NCBI GenBank assembly: GCA_965227935.1
Contig: CBDDGS010000022.1
Coordinates: forward strand, 248,001-312,000
Origin: JAWPMT01 sp965227935
GTDB lineage: Bacteria > Bacteroidota > Bacteroidia > Cytophagales > Cyclobacteriaceae
Direction: 5' to 3'
DNA length: 64,000 nucleotides
The notes beneath the pieces were generated by a model that was not told the DNA's origin, searched no databases, and was given only the letters and a program-made list of their open reading frames with translations. This document shows, one piece after another, positions 44,901-51,722 of the stretch (its first letter is position 1; each line of letters begins with the position of its first letter). The position numbers and the translations under genes are program-made.

Positions 44901-45151
44901 ATGGCAGCGCTCAGTCCTGCAAAGTGCAGGAGGAAACTGCGTCGCTGCTGTCCTTAGGTTCTCGAGGGCAGCGGAAGCGTCGCGCGCCTGAAGGCTGGGT
45001 GGAGCTTGTTTGGGGTCCTAGTTAAGATTGAGGACAAGTAAAAGTGGCCTACGAGATTGTCCCTCAGCTGAACGACAAGAGCCCCGGCGACGTCTTGGAT
45101 GCTTTGGACAAACTCAGCACTGCTCAGGCTGAAGCCATCATATTTGTTTAA
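26793..45151 (+). CDS. Giant multi-exon gene: TSP1 and PAN/Apple-like repeat protein
   Basis: About 60 short exons on the + strand over 18 kb encode recurring thrombospondin type-1 segments of the form W-x2-W-x2-C-(S)-x2-C-G-G-G and C-P-V-D-C-x4-W-x2-W-x2-C. These alternate with cysteine-rich segments (CSADxNCxGLYDxGCxG) that resemble PAN/Apple domains. The order is listed exon by exon below. TSP1 and PAN modules are extracellular adhesion folds; in alveolates they occur in surface and secreted proteins. Most exons are bounded by AG|G edges; the first intron (26939-27237) is GC-AG. Introns hold AT-rich simple repeats. Towards the 3' end come a Thr-rich linker (about 44065-44135) and a non-TSP1 region ending at a TAA at 45149. 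No signal peptide exon or membrane segment was found, so the 5' end is missing and the 3' end may continue past the DIRS element. Exon borders are approximate, and some module breaks may be frameshifts. Confidence 0.7.
26939..27237 (+). other. GC-AG intron with AATAC/GATAT simple repeats
   Basis: Joins CNTQ to CGKVCSRDCTW, the expected C-x3-C end of a TSP1 domain. Bases 27000-27190 are (AATAC)/(AGATA)/(TATGA) simple repeat. Confidence 0.55.
27238..27345 (+). CDS. TSP1 exon 2 (end of one module, start of the next)
   Basis: CGKVCSRDCTWNEAWQQACG closes the first TSP1 and opens a second. The downstream part is weak and may be frame-disturbed. Confidence 0.45.
27491..27627 (+). CDS. TSP1 exon 3
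   Basis: AWSTWASCSETCGGGTSSRS after a CCAAG|G edge, with a basic GHSEERHLPR end. Confidence 0.65.
27712..27819 (+). CDS. TSP1 exon 4
   Basis: CGDQPCPRDCTFTKWSNWTS then CEPFCKGTQRRS: end of one TSP1 and start of the next, of the C-x-PFC variant. Confidence 0.65.
27981..28080 (+). CDS. TSP1 exon 5 (C-terminal half)
   Basis: RKRSKISDSANGGACGELEQ then TRKCENFCVDC: C-terminal half of a TSP1 module. Confidence 0.6.
28214..28270 (+). CDS. TSP1 exon 6
   Basis: GTWTDWGIYSKCSKTCGG after CCAAG|G. The continuation to 28340 is uncertain. 28340-28990 is intron-like with no module. Confidence 0.6.
28998..29137 (+). CDS. PAN/Apple-like exon
   Basis: ASNASCAEVCSGDSRCRFFS then LKDKCYVYEVCQEG: same Cys spacing as the segment at 34071-34309. 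Confidence 0.5.
29458..29849 (+). CDS. PAN/Apple-like exons with TSP1 tail
   Basis: WKKVYGYELKRDFQC (about 29470-29515), then after a gap VECSNDAQCVGLYSSGCSG and EIGGGEICTGNASQTDQCNT (29631-29849). The GYExK-x-x-L/F-C start and the C-x4-QC-x-GLY-x-x-GC core recur at 31.6, 34.6 and 38.3 kb. Confidence 0.55.
30012..30150 (+). CDS. TSP1 exon
   Basis: VDCKYTDWAQWAPCNPKCTG followed by QQEINGGVPCGKTQE. Acceptor edge TTTAAG|GTGG. Confidence 0.65.
30226..30392 (+). CDS. TSP1 exon
   Basis: PCVDCQWADWSLWGKCSRSC then GGGKQNRSRIIQHQAEGDGE and NCTGKSTESKD: one of the best-preserved modules. 30420-31000 holds no module. Confidence 0.7.
31003..31097 (+). CDS. TSP1 exon
   Basis: DCNAAPCPVDCSMSDWSAWG then TCDPFCQD: CPVDC-type junction of two TSP1 modules. 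Confidence 0.65.
31218..31442 (+). CDS. TSP1 exon, followed by a PAN-like unit
   Basis: GGKECGEVSESRRCANFCMD closes one TSP1; CQLSDWGAWESCSRSCAGGS opens the next and runs into RSEVFVQRSVGLLETG. The same arrangement recurs at 38026-38154 (CQLSAWNDWSACSHTCAGGS, NEIFVKRNTASLLQTG), marking a duplicated cassette. Confidence 0.7.
31599..31995 (+). CDS. PAN/Apple-like exons
   Basis: PEVAEAACSADANCAGLYDE then GCNGWCLEAL (to about 31740), and after an intron VEDVGSTGFTLEPEPNSCSY-VKKARG (31920-31995). Cys spacing fits the PAN-like units elsewhere in the gene. Confidence 0.55.
32200..32450 (+). CDS. TSP1 exons
   Basis: EVCQEIGRGIACTGDSVKQT (32205-32265) is a TSP1 C-terminal half. ECNSQLCPVDCALSDWSTWD then SCMPYCRGTTKRPSR (32345-32460) is the next junction. 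Confidence 0.6.
32493..32598 (+). CDS. TSP1 exon (C-terminal half)
   Basis: LLQDAQNGGLACGKTSQVKS then CSNECVDCGLE. Acceptor GCACAG|GAAT. Confidence 0.65.
32693..32775 (+). CDS. TSP1 exon
   Basis: GEWENFTEWEDCSSSCGGGK then QKRRRGVQ. Acceptor TTCAAG|GCGA, donor TTCAG|GCGAGG. Confidence 0.7.
32912..33240 (+). CDS. TSP1 exons with a 37-nt intron
   Basis: GGGKNCSGAAVEERACNTQS then CRMDCAWE (to 33007). A 37-nt GT-AG intron (33008-33044) follows, then EWDRWTVCSATCGGGMKKRI (33045-33120). A third piece, QADGGKECEGSAEEE, spans about 33168-33237. The splice gives CAWE-EWDRWTVC, the expected W-x2-W spacing. Confidence 0.65.
33395..33513 (+). CDS. TSP1 exon
   Basis: PCPADCSVTPWSEWSRCNPY then CLGTQTRSRCNVKRALR. 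Confidence 0.6.
33597..33905 (+). CDS. TSP1 exons
   Basis: GGQACPDLEDSRVCSNYCL (33597-33726) closes a module. VDCRWSDWTEMNCSKSCGGD (33759-33825) and GKQKREREQS (33851-33905) form the next, interrupted by a short intron. Confidence 0.55.
34071..34309 (+). CDS. PAN/Apple-like exon
   Basis: GPGQCQNAYETIKAQVQDAS then AEACADNCSADLRCSFFSVN and VACNKYNEAQP: a full-length six-Cys unit with the C-x3-C-x5-C-x-FFS spacing typical of PAN/Apple domains. Confidence 0.6.
34521..34935 (+). CDS. PAN/Apple-like exons
   Basis: WRQNFGYELRRHLKCVNAC (34590-34650), AKAVCSADPTCA (34710-34745), then GLYEEDCAGTALLCDGGNTT and CFHRKLEVGGGEGCHG (34799-34935), separated by two short introns. The pieces together equal the unit at 31599-31740. 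Confidence 0.55.
35097..35287 (+). CDS. TSP1 exon
   Basis: ECNTQLCPVDCKYGDWNDWG then RCESCNGTESRSRRIREEGK and NGGVQCGDTLQQRPCSKICV: a complete module with a C-x2-C-NG variant in place of C-x3-C-GGG. Confidence 0.7.
35424..35508 (+). CDS. TSP1 exon
   Basis: WSDWTSWERCSRSCDGGLQS then RARYIAVQ. Edges CACAG|GTGG and GTGCAG|GTGAGA. Confidence 0.7.
35510..37260. other. Long intron or gap inside the TSP1 gene
   Basis: No TSP1 or PAN segment is visible. Contains a (TTTGC) repeat at 35700-35728. Frames of 60-158 codons on both strands lack motifs. Confidence 0.4.
37268..37885 (+). CDS. TSP1 exons
   Basis: GVGQECAGNASEMQ (about 37284-37327) closes a module. ACNAQSCPSDCEMSDWSDWT then ECSPYC (37452-37535) and GLQNRSRTIQKPAAFGGAYC (37569-37630) form another. 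LRSETRSCANFCG (37847-37885) is its tail. Confidence 0.55.
38026..38154 (+). CDS. TSP1 exon, duplicate of 31.3-kb exon
   Basis: MDCQLSAWNDWSACSHTCAG then GSRKRIRNEIFVKRNTASLL-QTG. Acceptor CCCCAG|GTAT. Confidence 0.7.
38195..38655 (+). CDS. PAN/Apple-like exons
   Basis: AFGYEKKLGVRQELL (38200-38250), then EAPDAAESLCSADHNCGGLY and DKGCSGQPPG (38290-38400), then GLKLEVEADSCTYVKKEW (38600-38655). Same piece order as at 31.4-32.0 kb. Confidence 0.6.
38737..38880 (+). CDS. TSP1 exon
   Basis: EIGDGQPCTGEILESEECNS, then CPLDCKQSDWTEWTECKPFC. Acceptor CGCAG|GAGA. Confidence 0.7.
38957..39052 (+). CDS. TSP1 exon (C-terminal half)
   Basis: LQGPANGGTACGSVAEIQNC then SNECVDC. Closely similar to 32493-32598. 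Confidence 0.65.
39226..39345 (+). CDS. TSP1 exon
   Basis: RWGSWGSWSTCPVSCGGSTQ then RSRAELIAQAGHGLPCEGA. Confidence 0.7.
39574..39745 (+). CDS. TSP1 exons
   Basis: RACSEITCPIDCKMSDWSNW-TE (39576-39648) and, after a short gap, KECVPYCKGTQTRTRSNSAP (39679-39740). Together they give the W-x2-W-x2-C-x-PYC variant. Confidence 0.6.
39776..40068 (+). CDS. TSP1 exons
   Basis: LAGGETCGVASNIANCSNAC-VDCEVSPW (39776-39870), then VWSLCSASCGSGRQSRSRMV and CPKNLEDYKEGCNTIQCPV (39920-40068). The 50 bases between could be an intron. Confidence 0.6.
40130..40210 (+). CDS. TSP1 exon
   Basis: DCSWADWAPWSGCSVTCGGG then SKMRHRGLVSN. Confidence 0.65.
40406..40778 (+). CDS. TSP1 exons
   Basis: GGSPCDGDADETGSCSEIAC-P (40406-40474), DCLWSPWEAWGNCSKTCDGG (40521-40600), and LGEGANCSGEARDSQRCNEE (40708-40778). 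Confidence 0.6.
40920..41205 (+). CDS. TSP1 exons
   Basis: EACMKDCEFLDWE (40920-40962) joins across a short intron to DWSLCSASCGIGNHSRIRRV, then NGGMPCDPTVSTLQKEECFA and CPRDCAWGEWGPWTS (41030-41205). Confidence 0.65.
41241..41395 (+). CDS. TSP1 exon
   Basis: NCSTSCGNGSSTRHRVEAIT, then GGNECLGDAIEHTPCDKPCP and VDCEWKD. Confidence 0.65.
41501..41850 (+). CDS. TSP1 exons (last before the 42-kb gap)
   Basis: DWTPWTECVQPCGSAGTRQR (41501-41600), GQDCIGESVEISNCTVLGGC then SVNCTWE (41630-41712), and VEDWNEWTSCSATCGDGNRV (41758-41820). Confidence 0.6.
41860..43700. other. Intron-like gap inside the TSP1 gene
   Basis: No TSP1 segment is found. Includes a 24-bp palindrome (42305-42328), AT-rich tracts (42650-42740) and a weak TTCACG-rich patch (43040-43155). 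Confidence 0.4.
43705..43985 (+). CDS. Last TSP1 exons
   Basis: GGGLCPVDCQFNDWKA (43720-43770), then ECRQDWGSCEPMPCGPPQRQ and GGARCDGNATQKGNCTIPEP (43785-43985). The module is diverged: the second Trp pair is lost. Confidence 0.55.
44030..44335 (+). CDS. Thr-rich linker and following segment
   Basis: One frame reads VKIIECDANGKPATSTTTAS then RITTTTTERTTTTRRLRRK, which looks like an O-glycosylated stalk. Another frame gives KPHHHHNHRENNDDASLAT and runs into QPVSLEGFPDIAVTTVGLNA. The Thr reading is favoured for a secreted protein; the switch between frames is unresolved. Confidence 0.4.
44436..45151 (+). CDS. C-terminal exons of the TSP1 gene (non-TSP1)
   Basis: LVGARTEDVSSPAAFVKDAL then ALKSIKEAIAQQARL (44436-44550), VGVSTDAVIIKSATVQE (44588-44640), a basic GSRGQRKRRAPEGW piece (near 44960), and VKVAYEIVPQLNDKSPGDVL then DALDKLSTAQAEA to a TAA at 45149. 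The D-P/S-x-AFV-x-D ... VGVS-x-D-x-V ... V-x-V-x-YEI pattern is one I recall following adhesive repeats in other dinoflagellate proteins. No function assigned. Confidence 0.4.
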
Positions 45152-45583
45152 CCGCTCAAACCGCACAAGCCCTGTAGCCTGGTGTCGTTGATGCCTAGGA
45201 CTTAAGCCAATGCATGGGTGAGCATGCACCACTGATATGCTTGCTTTCCGTGCTCCGATCTGCACCTGGTAGGCATTGGAGTCGCTTGAGAAGTCATTGG
45301 CCCACAACAACGCGCAGTACGTTGTCAAGGTGTGAGCCGCATGGGCGCGTTGGGTCTCAACATCTGCCGCGTTGGTTTTAACATGTTTTAACGTTGACTC
45401 CATCGGCCACTTGCTTCTCACTCGTTTGAAGCGTCAGGTCTACACAAATGAAGCACGTTCAATCTCGAAGGATGACGCCCACGTGGCCCCTTGAACTTTG
45501 GACTAGGCTTTAAGTGCAAGGGTCAGGGCTGGTGTTTCATTAACAAGTCATTGTTGGTTAGCACAATTCTTGGGCGGTGTGAC
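45152..45583. other. Spacer between the TSP1 gene and the DIRS-like element
   Basis: Unique sequence with no supported gene. The 5' limit of the element is not defined; the composition change to TCGACG-rich DNA occurs near 45580. Confidence 0.4.
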
Positions 45584-46849
45584 ATGTCGACGGGGCCGCC
45601 GCTAAGTCGGCTCAAGACCTCGTCGAGACACGAACTTTCGACTGCCATGTCGTCTCCTCGTGCTACTGAGGCTTCGTCGGGGGACGTCCAGGGGGCCATC
45701 GTCGACGATTTCGTCTACGTTGTGACGGCGGCGGCAGAGAGGGACGACGACACCCTCGACCTCTGCGTCGCCCAGCTGCAAGACGGAGTCGGCGAGGCCC
45801 TCGCCGGCGCGGTGATCCGGGCGGGCCTGGCATCCAGCAACTCGCCGCCCGTCCCGGTGAAAGCCGCGCCGCCCTCGACGAGCCCCTCGACGGCACCGAC
45901 GGTGGCGACCTTCAAAGCCCCCCCGCCGGGCTTCGGTCCCTCGCCGAAGAGCGCGGCTCACCCGCCATCTAAGAACAAGATGGGGGCCAGCTCTTCGACG
46001 ATCGACCCGGCCCCGGGGCCGACCTCGGCGGAAGCGTTCCATTCGCCCCACGGTCGACGAGGGCTTTGTCAAGGCTCCGCCACCTCGGCGGCCGACCTCC
46101 TCGACGACGGCGACTCCTGAGGCCCCCGCGCCTTCGACGATCGCCGAATGGCCTTCGTCGGAGGTGCAACGCGGGAGGCCAACCGGGCCGGTTGTTTCTC
46201 GCCGATCGCCTGGCAGGTGACACGCCACGGCTGGATCGACGAGGCCGAGATGCGCCAGGGACTTTCGGCGGGCTTCGTCGACGGCGAGTCGTACAGGGCT
46301 CACCTCGCCAACCCGCCGGCGCAGTCGGTGTTCCCGCCGGTTCGGCAGGCCCTCCCCGCACCGGCGGAGGAGCCTCGTCGATCGGCGCAGTTCCCGCACG
46401 GGGTGCCGAGCTCAAAGCCGGCCCTCGACCTCGACGACGAAGAGCTGAAGCTGCGGCTCAAGATCTCGTTGGGTCGCGGCAATCGCCGGGCCCACCTCGA
46501 CGAGGACCAGGTCGATTTGGACCTGCGTCCTCTCCTCGTCGAGGACTCGTCCGTCGTCGACGAGTACGAGCGTCGTCAGGCGCAGCATGGCCAGTACGAG
46601 GCCCCTCTGCCCTGGGCAAAGGGAGCCAAGTACTGGGTCATTCGCCGGCATCGAGCCGACATCGACGGTCGCCTGCTACCCCGCATCCCAGTCAAGGTGA
46701 ACCCTTGCTGGCATGTCGGCTGGTGCGGGCACCCATGTCCGTCATGCCGGACTCGCCGGTGCTTTCGCCCCGTTTTCAACGGCAATCGTGATCCGCACCC
46801 TGAGCACGTTTGCCAGCGGTGCCACGATGTCGCCGAGGGGAAGTATTAA
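45584..46849 (+). CDS. Gag-like ORF with C-terminal Cys/His cluster
   Basis: Starts MSTGPPLSRL (45584) or MSSPRATEAS (45647). The first 150 residues are Ala/Pro/Ser-rich. A frame change near 46035 and back near 46195 restores continuity across the TGA at 46118 (PTVDEGFVKAPPPRRP and PAPSTIAEWPSSEVQRGRP read well in the alternate frame). The second half contains LDLDDEELKLRLKISLGRGN and ends in NPCWHVGWCGHPCPSCRTRR then HPEHVCQRCHDVAEGKY. That Cys/His-rich end could bind nucleic acid, as expected of a Gag. The role is inferred from position and composition. Confidence 0.45.
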
Positions 46850-47136
46850 TTCGTCGACGACGGCAAGGCACGCCCGCTCGCCGGTTTAGACGACGGGCAC
46901 CCCCAGTGAATTCGTCGGATGGGCTCGACGACCTCGACGGCCACCATTCGTCGGTCTTGACGATGGTGACAGAGCCTTTTTCGCAGCCCAGTTCGACGAG
47001 AAGAATTAATCTCACGCCGGAAAAGGTGTGCCGCTCGGAGCTTCGGGGTTCGGGGGTCTAGTTTCCGGGGGCATGGACTCTAGGGCTTGCGTCTTGAGCT
47101 TGACGGTCTCGACGGACCGACGAAGGGAGGTTAGCA

Positions 47137-48927
47137 GTGAGCCTCGACGGCACTCACGACGGCGTGAGACTCGACGGAGGTGACGGCTCAAACCTTCTGG
47201 CTCAAGGGCTCAAACCCATGTCAAGCCACTCGACGGCCCCGCCCACCCGCGGCTCCTTTGCCGAACTGGTGACGGCGGCTCGTACCTCGGGACACACTCA
47301 GGTCTTGCCAGCCATCGCCGGTGTCGGCATTCGCTCGATACCAGATTTGGCGGCCCGCGGGCACCTGGCCCTCCAGGCCGGAGTCGACCCAACTGCCATC
47401 GAGGCCATCGTATCGTCCTCGCCGAGACCACCCCAGGCGACCCCGTCGACTCGCCAGGATCTACCGGAGCGACACTCGGCCCAGCGCGCATCCATGCGGG
47501 CGGCCCTGGACGCGGCCCTGCCCAACTCCAGGAAACGGGCCCTGGAAGACCTCGACGGGGGCATCATCGCCAACTCGACGAAGGGCCCTGTCGAATCTCG
47601 GGTTCGCACTTGCCAGGAACTCTGCGGGGCATGGCAGGTCGAACCCTGGCCGATCGGCATTGAGAACATTCGAGCTGTCGCAGCCTCACTGAAGGCCGCC
47701 AGGTACAAGTCGGCCATACAGTACTTCGAGGCAGCCATATGGCATCAGACACATCGACGGCCCGAACCCTTCGATGCCAACCTCCGACGGCTGATCAAAT
47801 CGTATGTCAGGTCGATACGACGAGGCATGCCGGGGACCCGCCTCAAACAGGCCTTCGACTTCTCGGCCTTGGCGAAGCTCACACGCCTTGATCAGGCATC
47901 AGTCCCCCTGGACGTCAGCTCGCCTCGTCGACATGATCATCGTCGGCACCTGGTTCGTGCTGCGAGAGATCGAACAGGCCGCAGCTAAGGGACGGGACCT
48001 GGTGACGACCCAGTCGACGGTCACCCTCACCATCCCGATCCACAAGACCTCGCAGGGCGGCCAGGTCGAACTGACCCGGAGACACTTCGCACGGCGGCGG
48101 TCCACCCCCTGTGCCCAGTACACGCTGCCGATCGACACCTTCGACGGCTCCGACTGACAGGTGAGGGGTACCCGGATCGACCCTTGTTCCCGTCCAGATC
48201 GACGGCAGTACGATCTCGCACAGAGGCCATCCACGCCCTGACCCAGACCTTGTCGGTGGCAGGGCTCCCGACCAAGTTCGCCGACGCCGACGGCATCCAC
48301 CGGCCCATCTACGGGGGACACGCACTCAGGGTGACAGGAGCCCAGTTCCTCGCCGGAAACGGCGTACCAGTCCCAGTAGTGCAGCTGCTCGGCCGCTGGT
48401 CGTCGAAGGCGGTCGAACGCTACACCCAGGGGGCGCCATTGGCCTTGGCCCCCCGGGTGGCGTCCATCGCCCTCGGCGGACGGCAGGACGACAGGCCACA
48501 GCTCCGGGCCGCGGTGCCAGAACAGGCCCCGGCCCCAAAACCGGACTCGGTCGACGAAGCCCCTGAAATGGAGCCTCGACCATCCGAGATCCCCAACGCC
48601 CGCTCGGCGATCCGAGTCAGGGCGGAGCGGGGTGGCCCAGCCCAGAAGGCGGCGGGCCCCGCACCCCACCGCATTCACCACCCGCGCACCAAGAAGGTGC
48701 ACGCGCCTGACGACGAGGAAGAAGACCTCGACTCCGCGATGTGGACAGCCAAATGCGGCTGGCGGTACGGGGGTAGGGAATATTTCCGAGTGACGGAGGA
48801 CCCCAAGGGCTCCACCCGGTGTCGCCGATGTTTCGGGCGCACGCCGGCCTCGGACAAGACGCAGGTCCTCTCGTCCAGCTCGAGCTCAAGCAGCTCGGCG
48901 GACACGGACTCGTCGTCGGCCTCGTAG
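47137..48927 (+). pseudogene. DIRS-type tyrosine recombinase (frameshifted)
   Basis: The N-terminal half (frame 1, to about 47915) contains a SAM-like core-binding domain: CQELCGAWQVEPWPIGIENI then SLKAARYKSAIQYFEAAIWH. Continuity then moves to frame 2: LVDMIIVGTWFVLREIEQAA supplies the box I Arg in the LREIE context, and LTIPIHKTSQGG a beta-strand Lys. Near 48160-48180 it returns to frame 1: HRPIYGGHALRVTGAQFLAG (H-A-L-R), VVQLLGRWSSKAVERYTQGA (Trp and nucleophilic Tyr). The C-terminal extension has an Asp/Glu stretch, a CGWRYGGREYF ... CRRCF Cys pattern and a poly-Ser tail. Two frame changes mean the copy needs repair or unknown splicing to work. Recombinase would circularise or insert the element's DNA. 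Confidence 0.6.
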
Positions 48928-49016
48928 GGGACCCAATTTTCCAGAGCCCAAGCAAAAGGCACCGCGGTCGGGCCACCGCGGTCTCGCAGCCCGGATCGAG
49001 CCCTCGCCACTCCACC

Positions 49017-50284
49017 ATGTCGGCGGCCTTCCCCACGACGGCCTCACAGATGATCTCGTTCGACGACCTCGCCCTCGAGGCGCGCGGAGATCCTTCAGTA
49101 TCTCGAGGCCAAGCGCATCAACAAGGTCGCCACACTCGCCTTGGTGGCGGTGGACCAGGCCTCGTTCGAACGCTTCGTCGTCCAGCCACTCGTCGACGGC
49201 GTTGAGATCAACTCGGTGAAACACCAGCTCTCGCCGGACGACCGCCCGGTGGGCACGGCGATCCTACTCCACATGTGGCTCGAAGCACGTCGACAGTGGA
49301 CTACGTTCTCGGCGGCTTCGACGGCCCCTACGCCGGCACCCTCGCCTCCATCATCGGGGACACCGGCCACGACGGCCCAGCCGGGTCTGTCGGCGGTCGA
49401 CGGGGGAGACGAGCGGGCACCCAAGACATTCCCACAGTGGCGCCAGCAGATCGAGCGCTACAACGAGGTACTGCTCGGCGGTCGCCGACGTCGCTTCCCC
49501 GAACGCCAGCTCATGGGTGCCGAATCGGTGTTGGCTCGACTATGGCACGAGCACACCCGCACACCAAACTGTACACGCCCCTCGGCCTCGGCGAGATCTT
49601 AGCTCGACGGACGTTCACCGCTTCGGGCGAGTTGAACCCCCTCGTCCTCGGCAAGAACTCCTCGACGGCCTCGAGCAATCAGGCCTTACGCCTCTTGGGA
49701 CAGGAGTTCGTCCCGGCCGACGACCCCCAGTGGGTCCCTCCGTCCCTCATAACCCTCCTCGACGGCATCGAGGCCTCCAAGTGGGCGTGGATCCTCGTCG
49801 GCATCGGCGAGGAGGAGCACATCATCGCCTATAGACAGACTGGTTTGTGGGCCGGCTCCGATCGAGGCCCACCCTCATCGATGCTCATCGGGACTACTGG
49901 CTCATGTGCGGATGGCGCATGGCCATGGACATGAGGGTCGGCGCAACCTTCGCCGAGGCCGCCGAGACGATCATCCTCGACCACGCGGCTTACCAAGAGG
50001 CGATGGCCACGGCGGCGAACCAGAGTCGCAAGCGGCCGAACTCGACGGCGGACTCCCCCACCCAGCCGAACCCCGCTGAGGCCACGGGCGGCGCAGAGGA
50101 CGAGTCGTCGGCCAAGACCCCTCGCCGTCGCCGTCGCCCCAAGCGCAAGGCCCAGCTTAAGAAGCACGAGGACTCCAAGGGCCAGGGCAAGGAGGCGGAC
50201 AAGGAGGGGAAGAAGACCTGGTGGACCTCCAACGACGGCAAGTCGACGGGCTGGAACATCTGGCGCAAGGCCGCCAAGCGCTAG
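49017..50284 (+). pseudogene. Second Gag-like ORF of the DIRS-like element (frameshifted)
   Basis: Begins MSAAFPTTASQMISFDDLAL. Frame changes near 49085, 49560 and 49820 connect ILQYLEAKRINKVATLALVA, VSFERF-like VDQASFERFVVQPLVDGVE, KLYTPLGLGEILARRTFTAS, PPSLITLLDGIEASKWAWIL and DYWLMCGWRMAMDMRVGATF. The C-terminus is strongly basic (KTPRRRRRPKRKAQLKKHED) and ends SDGKSTGWNIW-like sequence before a TAG at 50282. The basic tail and position before the methyltransferase suggest a nucleocapsid-like protein. The family was not recognised. Confidence 0.45.
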
Positions 50285-51657
50285 GGACAGCACGGGGCCG
50301 GCTGGGAGTCCCATGACGCGGACGAACAGCCGGTACCCGGCCCCGCACCCAAGAAGGCCAAGGTCGAGTCGACGGAGGCGCACCGACCGCCCTTCATCCT
50401 GCTCTCGGCCTTCGACGGGATCGGGGCGGCCCCGTGGATCGTGGCAGAGCACTTCGGCAGACCGTTGTTGGCGGTCTCGTGGGAGATCGACCCCGACTGC
50501 ACCAAAGTGGCGGAGGCCAGAATGCCATGGCTCCTCCAAAGGGGCGATCTCTTCGCCGAGAAGCTCGACGACCTCGTCCAGCTCATCGACGAGAAGGACC
50601 CTCGCAAGGAGGCGATAGTGATCTGGACGGCGGCCCCCCCATGCCAAGACTTCTCCCGGGTGCGGCCCGACGGCCCCGGACACTCCGGAGAGAGGGGAGG
50701 CCTGTTCCTGAAGACGGTCGACTTTCATCGACGGCTCGAGCACCGCCTCGCCGGCAGACCCTTCGGCTTCATCTATGAGAACGTCCAGATGACCAAGGAC
50801 GCGGCGGCGACGGTGTCGACCAAGCTCGGGGTGGACCCCGTACTCGTCTGCGCCGGGGACTTCGGTTGGATCACTCGCCCACGACTATGGTGGTCGTCCA
50901 TCGACTGGACCAAGGTCGAGGAGCCGAGCCGACGAAGCCATTCAAATGGACAGTCCATGAGAAGACATGGCGCCGGCTTCGACTGGACCAACCTCGCAGG
51001 GACGCCGCGAGCTTCGACCTGGAGGGCCTGAAGTTCGACGACGGGGTCGCCTCTGGCCGGCTTCGAATGCCCTGCTCCACCACCCCGGCCCCGGACGAGC
51101 ACGGCAGACCTGCACCACGCTCGACGAAGGGCAAGGTGGCGGAGGAGGTCCAACGCAGGTGGCTCGCCGGGAACCGGCAGTACGCCCCATGGCATTACCG
51201 CCAGGAGGCCATGCTCGTCGACAAGGACGGCAAGCTGCAGCTCCCGACGGCCGCGATCAAGGAGCAGCTCCATGAGATCCCTCGCAACTACACGGCGGTC
51301 GACGGCATCCCCGACAAGACTCGCCATCGACTACTCGGGAATGGTTGGCACTGGGGCGTCGCCGGTCGCCTGATCCAACTCCTGGTGACCTCAACGGTCA
51401 TGACGGCAGCGACGGCCCAACCCATCGCACCACCTCGGACGTCGACACTGCAGTGGATCACACAGCTGTCGACGGGACTGCCAATGGGCCCACGCCCACC
51501 CAGACAGGGAGAACCCCTCGTGCCCTTCGACCTCGACGAAGATCACCACTGGGAGTACTCGGCGAAGATCAGACACCCCCACTTCGAATGGCCTCAACTC
51601 GAAGACGGGTGGACTCGTCTCATCGCCCTGCGACGACAGTGGCGTCATGACCTATAG
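50285..51657 (+). CDS. C5 cytosine DNA methyltransferase of the retroelement
   Basis: Motifs in order: I, PFILLSAFDGIGAAPWIVAE (F-x-G-x-G); II, LLAVSWEIDPDC (acidic SAM-ribose contact); IV, IVIWTAAPPCQDFSRVRP with catalytic PCQ Cys near 50644; VI, FGFIYENVQMTK (ENV); VIII, GWITRPRLWW (RPR); a target-recognition stretch; and X, DKTRHRLLGNGWHWGVAG (R-L-L-G-N-x-W). It transfers methyl from SAM to cytosine C5. One frame change near 50918-50935 separates motif VIII from the rest, so the copy is damaged or contains an error. The frame is continuous with the upstream Gag-like ORF except for a single UAG (50282). DNMT capture by retroelements has been described in dinoflagellates and charophytes (de Mendoza and co-workers, 2018). 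Confidence 0.7.
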
Positions 51658-51722
51658 CATCCGACATGAAGTACTCGCCGAGATCAAGTCGATGGTGGAC
51701 GATGGCACGGAGGCCCTCGCGG

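Noticed and set aside
45602..46399. 265-codon reverse-strand frame over the first Gag-like ORF
   Set aside because: Arg/Gly-rich translation of the TCGACG-rich DNA; the forward frame has the Cys/His cluster.
47180..47205. Possible dinoflagellate spliced-leader relic (TTCTGGCTCAAG)
   Set aside because: Only the last part resembles the leader and it lies inside the recombinase coding frame; no CCGTAGCCATTTTGG precedes it.
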